From positions 78,152,408 to 78,216,407 of the forward strand of contig JAKSZU010000009.1 of assembly GCA_026018925.1 (NCBI GenBank): a stretch of 64,000 nt of DNA, written 5' to 3'. Below are positions 34,977-42,886 of the stretch, piece after piece (the first letter of the stretch is position 1; every line of letters starts with the position of its first letter). The DNA is from Tupaia tana. Its lineage: Eukaryota > Chordata > Mammalia > Scandentia > Tupaiidae. The translations under genes were made by a program, and so were the position numbers. The notes below the pieces were generated by a model that was given only the letters and a program-made list of their open reading frames with translations, had not been told where the DNA came from and made no database searches.

Positions 34977-35239
34977 GGGACCAGCAGTTAGCGTAATGGC
35001 TATGTTGCTGGACTCCCACATAGTCGACCGCGGTTTGAGTCTCGGACCTGGTGGCTTAAACTCACGCCGGGCACGTGTGCTTGCGTGCCCAAGATCCCAA
35101 GAGGAGAATGGAGGAGAAGGGATTGCGGTGTGGCCATCCCCCCTGGGGGGTGATTTCTCGCTTTCTGTCTCTCTGTCTCTCTCTGTCTGTCTGGCGGGTG
35201 CACGCGCCCTATAGCAAAAACCTCTCAAAAAATAATAAT
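34977..35239 (+). mobile_element. Long-type SINE in half-L1 copy C
   Basis: Complete copy with gggaccagcagttagcgtaa, ggtttgagtctcgg and cgcgccctatagcaaaaacc. Flanks gtgtagagtt / atgtagagtct. Confidence 0.92.
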
Positions 35240-35386
35240 AACAATGTAGAGTCTTAACTTCTAGGACTTAAAACCGAAAGATCAGACCACAGAAACGCTG
35301 CAAATTCAACAAAAGAGATTAATTACATGAGACTTAACTGGTGAAATAGAATTTTATGACTTTTGATTAAAACATTACTGATTTTG

Positions 35387-35640
35387 GGGACCAGCAGTTA
35401 GCGTAATGGCTATGTCACTGCACTCCTACATGGTCACCGCGGTTCGCGTCCTGGACCCAGGGGCTTAAAACTCACCCTGGGCACGTGTGCATGCATGCCC
35501 AACATCCCTAGAGGAGAAAGGAGGAGAAGGGATTGCGGTGTGGCCATCCCCCCTGGGGGGTGATTTCTCGCTTTCTGTCTCTCTGTCTGTCTGGAGAGCA
35601 CACGCGCCCTATAGCAAAAACCTCTCCAAAAAAAGAAAAA
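35387..35640 (+). mobile_element. Long-type SINE in half-L1 copy C
   Basis: Complete copy. Flanked by attactgatttt (35374-35385 and 35641-35652). Its B-box reads ggttcgcgtcc. Confidence 0.92.
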
Positions 35641-36523
35641 ATTACTGATTTTTTTTGTATGGTTTGTCTCCCAGATTTAAAAGTTTTTGTTTTCTTTGGA
35701 GTTATAGATAGGTTCAACAATTTGTTAAAATTTATTTTCTGAAATTAAAACAAAAATTTTCTTCCTTATTAACCCCTCTGGGGAAATTGAAAAATATTTA
35801 TCAGCATTCTTATTTTGTGGCAGAATTATTATTTGCATAAGTTCAATAATATCTGTTGCCTTACATCAGAAATTGGAAATACTGGCTATTGCAAGTTCTT
35901 TGACTGGAATGTCACATCTGAAGATATGACCAGAAAGCTAAGGAATTAAGGTTGATCTCAAGATAGTCAACAGAAGCTCTTGGAAAGATTGCCTGAAACC
36001 ATAACAATTCTGCCTTGCAGGAAAGTGAAGAATGTCACTTTCTGACAGGCCCCAAAATCTTTCAAGTAAAGGTATTTAAAGGCATAGTCAAGTGGTGAAT
36101 TCCTGACTTGACTAGATAGCCTTTATAAAGAGTCTAATCTGGAGTTCCCTAAAAAAGGTTCCAACAATGCCAACTAGATAAATTAAGATCGTTAAGGGGC
36201 TTTGTACAAATAACTCACAAAATTGAGACTAAATTTATTTATTTATTTATTTTTGCAAATAAATTAATTTGTACCTCTCTTTAGTTAAAGGGGGAATGGA
36301 GAGAGAAAAAAAATGTTTCAGAAGAAAAATATGATGCACTTGTTATTATATTTTAGCTTTGTCCATATCTGTTATTTGAGTTTTCAGTACCAACCTACTG
36401 TTTAAGCAGAATCTTAACCTTTTCCCTGTCTTTAAGTCTTAAGCAAATGTATCTTTACATTTTTTAATTTGATTTAATAAAGCTAAAGCTGCTTTTCATG
36501 AAATTAAAAAAAATTAAAAAACT

Positions 36524-36780
36524 GGGACCAGCAGGTAGTGTAATGTTTACATCACTTGACTCTCATGTAGTTGACTTTGGTTCAAGTCCCAGACCTGGTG
36601 GCTTAAACTCATGCCAGGCACATGTGCATGCATGCCCAAGATCTAGAAAGGAGAATGGAGGGGAAGGGATTGTGGTGTGTCCATCTCCCCTGGGAGGTGA
36701 TTTCTTGCTTTCTGTCTCTCTGTCTTTCTCTGTCTTTTTGGCAAGAGCACGTGCCCTATAGCAAAAACCTCTCCAAAAAA
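36524..36780 (+). mobile_element. Long-type SINE in half-L1 copy C
   Basis: gggaccagcaggtagtgtaa start and ctctccaaaaaaa end. Moderately diverged. It lies at the A-rich junction between the non-coding region and the 3'UTR. Confidence 0.88.
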
Positions 36781-37130
36781 ATATTTACTTTAATTAAGAT
36801 CTTTTCTGAATCAATAAAATGTGAAAAAAGCAAAAACAAACAAACAAAAAATATAGAAAGCACCTGTAGATACCTGAGATAGTGTGGGAGGTGGGTGGGA
36901 AATGGAAGAGGATTAAAAAGAGGGAATCAAGGAGAAAAATAAAAAGAATAAAATATATAAGAAACAAGAAAAGGAAAATTGTTGAAGATAACATGTATGG
37001 TACTATCCTTGATTGAGCCAATATACAGTGCATTCTGGGTGGGAAAATTTATTTTGTATGCTGTAATGATATACAGTGAATGAACATAAAATAAACAAAT
37101 TTAAAATTAAAAAATAAAAATTAAAATAAA

Positions 37131-37275
37131 ATGCTAGGTGGGTGTGCATGTATGCCCTAAATTCCAATAGGATGGAGAAATGAAGAAAAACCTGCAGTAT
37201 GACCCTATGAGGGTGCTTTCTCCCTCTTTCTTTCTTTCTCTGGTAAGAACATGTGTCCTCTGGCAACTAAAAAAG
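37131..37275 (+). mobile_element. Old SINE, 3' half
   Basis: tgctaggtgggtgtgcatgt, then a CT-rich tract and catgtgtcctctggcaactaaaa. This is the older subfamily 3' end (compare 45830-45868). Confidence 0.65.
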
Positions 37276-37586
37276 AAACTACAAAATAATCGCACTTGCA
37301 TTATCATAAAACATATAAACATTTAAATATAAATTTAACCAAGAAGATCAAAGATTTTTATACTGAAAGTTATAAAATACTCATTTAAAAAATGAAGAAT
37401 GAAATTCTGGAAAAATATCACAGTTAGGAAGACAATACTGTTAAAATGTCCATACTATCCAAAGTAATGTACATATTCTATGTAACTCCTCTCAGAATTC
37501 CAATGGCACTTTGTACTGAAACAAACAAACAAAAAGTTAAACTTTGTATATAACTGCAAGATACCCAAATGAACCAAAGCAATCTT
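37276..37586 (+). mobile_element. L1-F part 1: ancient ORF2 post-RT remnant
   Basis: Matches an old mammalian L1 ORF2 (ttgaaatctggaa-type and gtccatactatccaaagtaat at about 37449). It differs from the L1-A lineage. Confidence 0.7.
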
Positions 37587-37850
37587 TTTTTTTTTTTTTT
37601 GAGAGCTTTCTGCTATAGGGCGTGTGCGCTCGCCAGACAGACAGAGAGAGACAGAGAGACAGGAAGCAAGAAATCATCCCCGAGAGGGGCTGGCCATGCC
37701 ACAATCCCTTCTCCTCCATTCTCCTCTCGGGATCTTGGGCACGCATGCACACGTGCCCGGCGTGAGTTTAAGCCACCAGGTCTGGGACTCAAACTGTGGT
37801 CGCCTACCTGGGAGACCAGTGACACAGTCATTATGCTAACTGCTGGTCCC
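37587..37850 (-). mobile_element. Long-type SINE in L1-F, young
   Basis: Minus-strand copy with poly-T on its left. Flanked by a perfect repeat aaccaaagcaatctt (37572-37586 and 37851-37865). Confidence 0.93.
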
Positions 37851-37914
37851 AACCAAAGCAATCTTGAGGAAGAAAAACAATTAAGGACATCACATTCCCT
37901 GATTTTAATTTTTT
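37851..37914 (+). mobile_element. L1-F part 2
   Basis: Short host L1 stretch (acatcacattccctgatttt) between two insertions. It holds the left copy of the half-L1 target duplication ccctgattttaatttttt (37897-37914). Confidence 0.75.
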
Positions 37915-37934
37915 TTTTCTTTTTCATTTTATTT

Positions 37935-38640
37935 ATTTATTTATTTATTTTCCATCCAAAGTACACTATATATTGTCTCAATCAAGCACATCAACAAACA
38001 TGTTATTGTCAGTAAATGATCTTGTCTTCTGTATGTTTTGCTTTTTTCCCCCCATCCTTGATTCTCTATCTCTTACCCTCTGCCATCTCCCACTCTCCTC
38101 CCACAGTCTCTGGTATCTATGTTTGCATTCTATACTGTTTTCTCCTCACAATTATTGTATCGCCAAAGACCCTAATCAATCGGAATACCCTCATAGCAAA
38201 CACAGGTGATACCCTCATTTCCATGAACACAAGTCTTACTTTACGCATCCTATAAAGTAGCACCTAGCTGTGGCTACATATCCTACTGCAGTCATTAGGT
38301 ATATATATATATATTTTTTTTTTCTGAAACTTTTTTTCTTTTTGTAACTCAATTTACATTCCTTCCCTAAGCTTCATCACAGCATACAAAATGCAATCTC
38401 CCATCCAGTACACACTGTATAGTGATACAATCATGCACGTTACAGAAAATTTTCCATTACTAGTTCCTAGAATTACTTCCACCCCTCTTTCTGACCTTCT
38501 GTCCCTTCCCACCCTCCTCTCACACCACCTCCGGTGTCTACAATTGTCCTTCATTCCCTTCCCACCCACATTGCATTGGTCACACAATTTCCGACATAAT
38601 CTAACTACTTTCAGTGTTGAGTTCACTCATTACTACTAAG
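37935..38640 (-). other. 3'UTR of half-L1 copy B: two related modules
   Basis: Module one (38640-38340) and module two (38300-37935) each carry a GA-rich block and a later end-like block (tactggatgggagat / tactttggatggaaa on the minus strand). The same pair is present in the VNTR composite (17880-16933) and at 1-550, so the doubled UTR is a shared feature. Confidence 0.6.
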
Positions 38641-38882
38641 AAAACCAGTTTTAACTTAACTCAAAGAAGTGCCAAGGAACTTTGCTTTAAGCCAGGAAAC
38701 AAGTTAGGATTCTGTTCAAATGGTAGGTGTATGAACCTATCAGTCTCATGTACTTTTATCTTCTGTTCTGGTTCAATTTTCCTGATTAAATTCTAGGATA
38801 TAATATTCAACTCCATACTTGTCCCTATGATTAAGTTGGCCACTTTCATAGTTTTTGGACTCTTATTTCCATGTGTCTGTGT

Positions 38883-39884
38883 TTAATTTTCTTGATACAA
38901 CACACCCTTGAGAACTTCTTGGAGATCTGGTCTGGTGTTGGTAAATTCTTTCAGGTTTTGTTTATCTGAGAATGTTCTTGTCTTTTCTTCCCACCTGAAA
39001 GATAATCTTGCCGGGTACAGTATTCTTGGCTGAAATTGCTTCTCTCGTAACACTTTGAATATATTTTCCCATTCTCTCCTCGCTCGCATTGTTTCCGATG
39101 AGAGATCTGCTGTTAGCCTGATGGGATGTCCTTTGTAGGTAACTTGATGTTTCTCTCTTGCCAATCTTAGTATCTTGTCTTTGTCTGTGGTTTTGGTCAA
39201 CCTGGCTATAATGTGTCTTGGAGAAGATCTTCTTGGGTTGATTCTATTTGGAGTCCTTTGTATTTCCTGGGACTGGATCTTTGAATGCCTCTCTAGGTTT
39301 GGAAAGTTTTCTTGCAGGATTTCATGGAATAGATTATCAATGCCCTTATGGGTCTCTTCACCTTCTGGAATGCCAATTATCCGGATATTTGGACGTTTGA
39401 TGGTATCCAGTACTTCTCGCATATCATTCTCAAATTTTTGAGCCATTTTCTCAGTCTTCATGGTGGATTTTTCTAAGCCAGCCATTTTCTCTTCTACACC
39501 TGAGATTCTATTTTCTGAATGATCTAGTCTGCTTTTAATACTTTCTAGGGAGATTTTGACTTCTTGTATTATAGCCTTCATCTCTAGCAGTTCCGTTTGA
39601 GTCTTTTGTAAAGTGTGTAATTCCTCTTTTAGATCTTGCAAGAATTTCCTCATCTCCTGGAACTCGGCAACTTCTTTCTCCTTTCTCTTTAGCAGTTCAT
39701 TATCTCTCTTTTCTTCCATCTCTGTTAGCTTCGACATTACGAATGCTCTAAATTCCTTATCAGACATTTCCATGACTTTCACCGAACTGCTTGTGGATGA
39801 AGAAGAGTTACTCTTTTCCCGTGGAGGAGAGGTATTTTCTCGTTTTCCCATATTTCTCGTGATCCGGCGGTGATTTCTTGTCAT
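38883..39884 (-). CDS. Intact L1-type ORF1 protein (333 aa) of a half-L1
   Basis: ORF1p is a trimeric RNA-binding chaperone that packages L1 RNA in cytoplasmic RNPs. Visible: basic N-terminus (MTRNHRRITRNMGKR), a Ser-rich linker (residues 26-34), a long heptad coiled coil (about 45-150, rich in E/K/L), an RRM (about 160-250; IRIIGIPEGEE, RRSSPRHIIARL) and a C-terminal domain (about 255-325; YKGHPIRLTADLSSETMRAR, FQPRILYPARLSFRW). Length is close to the 338 aa usual in human L1 ORF1p. The start at 39884 matches the broken ORF1 of L1-A. No internal stops. No ORF2 follows. It may be translatable; whether it acts on its own or L1 RNA is unknown. Confidence 0.9.
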   Translation of the reverse strand: MTRNHRRITRNMGKRENTSPPREKSNSSSSTSSSVKVMEMSDKEFRAFVMSKLTEMEEKRDNELLKRKEKEVAEFQEMRKFLQDLKEELHTLQKTQTELLEMKAIIQEVKISLESIKSRLDHSENRISGVEEKMAGLEKSTMKTEKMAQKFENDMREVLDTIKRPNIRIIGIPEGEETHKGIDNLFHEILQENFPNLERHSKIQSQEIQRTPNRINPRRSSPRHIIARLTKTTDKDKILRLAREKHQVTYKGHPIRLTADLSSETMRARREWENIFKVLREKQFQPRILYPARLSFRWEEKTRTFSDKQNLKEFTNTRPDLQEVLKGVLYQEN

Positions 39885-40129
39885 CTGATGAATGGCGTGT
39901 TTCTTTCAAATTCTTGAAGTTAAGCCTCAATGTACAGGAACAAGCAGACAGAGGTGTTCTAGAATCTGCTTGCCGTTCTGTTGTGATCGCTGGTGCAGCA
40001 GATTCAGTAGATATTGGGTGGAGATACAAGAAAAAGGAAAATGAAAAAGAGAGAGAGAAACAACAACAAAAAGAGAGAAAAAAAGACAAAAAATAAAAAA
40101 ATTGTAATTACTTTTCTTTCTTGTTTTTT

Positions 40130-40641
40130 TTTTTAAAGAAAAAAATCACAAAACAGAAAACCTAGTTCCCAGTATCCATGAGGAGTCTGCTCAGAGAAGG
40201 GCTCAACTCTCCTGCCTGGGAGGAAGAAGCAGAAGGGATTATTAACAAAACAATGGGAGGAGCAGAGCGCCAGAGAAAAACTTTGCCTTTAAAAAAATCA
40301 TAAAAAGGAAAAATTACCAAAAAACAAAGATGAGGAGACAGGAGCAGAGAGAGACAGAGACCTCAGAGACACAGTGACAGAGATAGAAGGCCAGAGGGGC
40401 TCCCTACCACACTAGCTCTGCTTGCTGGAGGCTGAATTATGAGTAGAAAATCTTCATTTCTCCTGTTCCCTGAAAAATCTAGTTCCCAGTATCCATGAGG
40501 AGTCTGCTCAGAGAAGGGCTCAACTCTCCTGCCACACTAGCTCTGCTTGCTGGAGGCTGAATTATGAGTAGAAAATCTTCATTTCTCCTGTTCCCTGAAA
40601 AATCTAGTTCCCAGTATCCATGAGGAGTCTGCTCAGAGAGC
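40130..40641 (-). promoter_or_regulatory. 5'UTR of half-L1 copy B: 125-bp monomers plus spacer
   Basis: On the minus strand this reads as one and a half to two 125-bp monomers (tatccatgaggagtctgctc recurs on the plus strand at 40169, 40490 and 40615) and a 240-bp spacer (40195-40435) of GA-rich sequence on the plus strand. Monomer and spacer are the same sequences, in the same order and sense, as the satellite at 50094-64000. By position this should be the internal promoter. Confidence 0.85.
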
Positions 40642-40659
40642 CCCTGATTTTAATTTTTT

Positions 40660-40916
40660 AAAAGAGTTTTTTGCTTTAGGGCATGTACACAAGCCAGAGA
40701 GAGAGAAAGGGACAGTGAGAGAGAAAGTGAGAAATCATCTCTGAGGGGGGATGGCCATGCCACAATCCCTTCTACTCTATTTTCCTCCTGGGCCATCAGC
40801 ACACACACTCATGTGCCCAGTGTGAGTTTCTAGCCACCAGGTCCAGGACTCAAACTATGGTCACCCATGTGGGAGTCCAGCAACATAACTGCTACAACAT
40901 CTCCTGGACCCACAAT
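40660..40916 (-). mobile_element. Older long-type SINE in L1-F
   Basis: Minus-strand copy: ttttttgctttagggcatgt, gatggccatgccacaatccc, and a degenerate tRNA part to about 40916. The host motif ccctgattttaa occurs on its left (40642) and right (40917-40928), i.e. its own target duplication, later reused by half-L1 copy B. Confidence 0.85.
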
Positions 40917-41404
40917 CCCTGATTTTAAACTATACTAAAAAGTTATAATGATCAAAACAGTATGGTACTAGCATAAAAAATCAGACATAATAATCAATAA
41001 GAGAGAATGAAGAACCCAGAAATATGCCCAAATGTATATAATGAGCTAATTTTTGAAAAGGACAGCAAGATAACACAATAAAAAAAGTTTTTTTTTAATG
41101 AATGGTGTTGGGAAACTAGATTTTTACACAAAAAAGCATGAAACTGGATCCTTGCTTTACACCATGTGCACACACACAAATAAAAACTCAAAAATTTATT
41201 AAATATAGAAACATAAGACTTAAAATCATAGAAATTGTTGGAAAAAAAAAGAGAAAAATCTCCTTGACATTGGCTTTAACTATGGCTCTTTGGATATGAC
41301 CCCAAAAGCACAGGCAACAAAAGCAAAAACAGACAAGTGGGAGGATATCAAACTAAAAATCTTCATCAAAATAATACAGGCAATAAAATGAAAAACAGCC
41401 TATG
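40917..41404 (+). mobile_element. L1-F part 3: ancient ORF2 remnant
   Basis: Continues the old L1 ORF2: actatactaaaaagttataa, aaaacagtatggtactagca, ttggatatgaccccaaaagc. Ends at the SINE target repeat aaacagcctat (about 41393-41403). Confidence 0.8.
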
Positions 41405-41407
41405 GAG

Positions 41408-41639
41408 GGGACCAGCAGTTAGCGTAATGGCTATGTCACTGGATTCCCACGTAGTCGACTGCGGTTCGAGTCCCAGACCCGGTGGCTTAAACTCACGCTG
41501 GGTGTGTGTGTGTGCGTGCCCAAAATCCCGAGAGGAGAATGGAGGAGAAGGGATTGCGGCATGGCCATCCCCCCTGGGGGGTGATTTCTCGCTTTTTATC
41601 TCTCTGTCTCTCTCTGTCTTTCTTGTGAGTGCACACACC
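41408..41639 (+). mobile_element. Long-type SINE, 5' part (split by an ERV)
   Basis: Well-preserved copy with A-box tagcgtaatggcta and a perfect pol III B-box ggttcgagtcc (41463-41473). It breaks at cacacc (41634-41639), where the ERV inserted, and resumes at 44925. SINE target duplication: aaacagcctat left and right (44978-44988). Confidence 0.95.
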
Positions 41640-42222
41640 TGCGGGAGGCTGCGCACAAGCGAGTCTGCCGAGGTTTCTCAGAGAGCAAACAATTGCCATG
41701 ATTGGCCACTAGAATCCCTCAGATTTGCATATCTGGCATCTCATGATTGGTCCAAAAGCAACCAATCGTAACCCACCACTTACAACCAATCACGGCCCAC
41801 CGTTTACAACCAATCACGGCCCACCATTTGCAACCAATCATAACCCACCTTTGCGATCCACCAATGTGTATATAACCACCATGCCTGGCCCACAATAGCC
41901 AGACGACCAGGAAGACAATGAAGACAACATGGAAGACCAGGAAGATGACGACCCTGGAGAGCCTGCAGAGCTGAAACACCGCACAGTCTCCAGAAGACCC
42001 TGAAGAGCTGTAACACTACATCGTCTCCAGACGAGCCTGAAGAGCTGTGACACCGCATCGTCTCCGTGCTGTACCGTGCTGCCCACAATAAACAGACGAC
42101 ACTGTGTCGTCTCCGAGCTGTGACACTGTGCCGCTTGTTCCGGCTCTCACTCCTTCTCTCAGGAAACCTGTTCGACTGTCCCACCAGGTCGGGACACGTG
42201 GCTCCCGAACCAGGTCGGGACA
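41640..42222 (+). mobile_element. ERV 5' LTR (583 bp)
   Basis: Begins TG and ends CA, preceded by the 6-bp target duplicate cacacc. U3 has an ATTTGCAT octamer (41723-41730) and four 24-bp-spaced CCAAT boxes in direct repeats (41760, 41784, 41808, 41832), then TATATAA (41869-41875). Downstream come three ~39-bp repeats of a cctgaagagctg motif, AATAAA (42087-42092) and a U5 ending in a primer-site-like motif. I count about 17 differences from the 3' LTR over 583 bp, mostly transitions. Confidence 0.95.
41760..41855 (+). promoter_or_regulatory. ERV U3 CCAAT-repeat enhancer-like array
   Basis: Four aaccaatc motifs at exact 24-bp spacing (41760, 41784, 41808, 41832), each followed by a variant of acggcccacc or gtaaccc. 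They lie upstream of TATATAA at 41869. The 3' LTR has the same array. CCAAT boxes are bound by NF-Y-type factors in other promoters. Function here is inferred. Confidence 0.75.
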
Positions 42223-42224
42223 AG

Positions 42225-42243
42225 TGGCGCTCGAACAAGGGAC
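42225..42243 (+). promoter_or_regulatory. ERV primer-binding site, tRNA-Lys type
   Basis: tggcgctcgaacaagggac, two bases after the LTR end. It resembles the tRNA-Lys3 primer site (tggcgcccgaacagggac) with one substitution and one inserted base. Confidence 0.8.
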
Positions 42244-42269
42244 CTGAGTACGAAGGATCCAGTGAAGAG

Positions 42270-42490
42270 CACCCAAGGAGGGGACGGCAGAGAATCGTCC
42301 CGAGATAGGACGGCAGAGAATCGTCCGAGGAGGGGACAGCAGAGAATCGTCCGAGGAGGGGATGGCAGAGAATCGTCCGAGGAGAGGACGGCAGAGAATC
42401 GTCCCGAGATAGGACGGCAGAGAATCGTCCGAGGATAGGACAGCAGAGAATCGTCTGAGAGGGAACGGCAGAGAATCGTCCCGGTGAGTA
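42270..42490 (+). promoter_or_regulatory. ERV leader: eight tandem hairpin repeats and splice-donor-like site
   Basis: Eight copies of (g)gacggcagagaatcgtc(c) at 24-28 bp spacing. In most, GGACG and CGTCC can pair around a 9-nt loop. The array ends directly in cccggtgagtaac (GTGAGT at about 42484), a strong 5' splice-site match. It lies between the primer site and gag, where retroviral packaging and dimerisation signals are found. Confidence 0.7.
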
Positions 42491-42526
42491 ACAAAGATTG
42501 CTTACTTATAAGTAATAAAGGTAATA

Positions 42527-42886
42527 ATGGGACAAGTAATAAGGGTAATAATGGGACAAGAGCTTAGCCAGCACGAACAAGAGCTCAGTCAGCATGAACA
42601 AGAGCTTAGTCAGCACAAACAAGAGCTTAGTCAGCACGAACAAAAGCTTAGTCAGCACGAATTATTTGTTCAGGGCTTGAAAGAAGCCCTCAAGACACGG
42701 GGAGTTAAGATTAAGATTAAGCAGTTGCTCTCCTTTTTTGATTTCTTAAAAGAAGTTTGCCCATGGTTCCCTCAAGAAGGAACCATAGATGAGAAAATGT
42801 GGAAAAGAGTACGGGACGCTTTAAAAGATTATTATACCACATTCGGCCCAGAAAAAGTTCCCGTGACTACTTTTTTTGTACTGTAA
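42527..42886 (+). pseudogene. gag: ERV Gag matrix fragment
   Basis: 119 codons. MGQ at the start, and again nine codons later, gives a myristoylation-type N-terminus. Five tandem 7-residue repeats (ELSQHEQ type, 21-bp DNA units, about 42552-42660) precede a betaretrovirus-like matrix core (about residues 50-110; [10 protein letters not shown] is diagnostic). The frame ends at 42884-42886, just past a run of seven T (42870-42876), and the downstream Gag-like sequence lies in another frame, so a length change in that run probably separates them. Matrix normally directs Gag to membranes. Incomplete here. Confidence 0.85.

Larger units (their letters stand above)
33280..37130 (+). mobile_element. 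Half-L1 copy C (ORF1 only, old)
   Basis: Plus-strand element: 5'UTR (to about 33900), decayed ORF1 (33920-34880), then a long non-coding region (34880-36790, with two SINEs and a third at its end) and an L1-type 3'UTR (36800-37110) ending in an A-rich tail. There is no ORF2. The non-coding region aligns in patches with those of copies A and B (aaaacattactgatttt; taaagctaaagctgctttt) but is much longer, so the younger copies look internally shortened. Confidence 0.75.
37915..40641 (-). mobile_element. Half-L1 copy B (ORF1 only, intact ORF1)
   Basis: A 2,727-bp minus-strand element bounded by a perfect 18-bp repeat (37897-37914 and 40642-40659). Sense order: 125-bp monomers and a ~240-bp GA-rich spacer (40641-40130), leader, ORF1 (39884-38883), about 240 bp of unique sequence, then two related 3'UTR modules (38640-38340 and 38300-37935) and an A-rich end with (aaat)n. 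No endonuclease or RT. Same plan as copies A and C, so the missing ORF2 is a lineage property and not a one-off deletion. The intact ORF marks it as the youngest of the three. Confidence 0.9.

Noticed and set aside
39808..40089. Upstream 93-codon minus-strand ORF before the half-L1 ORF1
   Set aside because: Its N-terminal part is low-complexity Phe/Ser from an A/G-rich leader and it overlaps ORF1 out of frame; no evidence that it is a gene.
41463..41473. Functional tRNA gene at the perfect B-box
   Set aside because: The surrounding sequence does not fold as a full cloverleaf and has a SINE body and A-tail; it is a tRNA-derived SINE.
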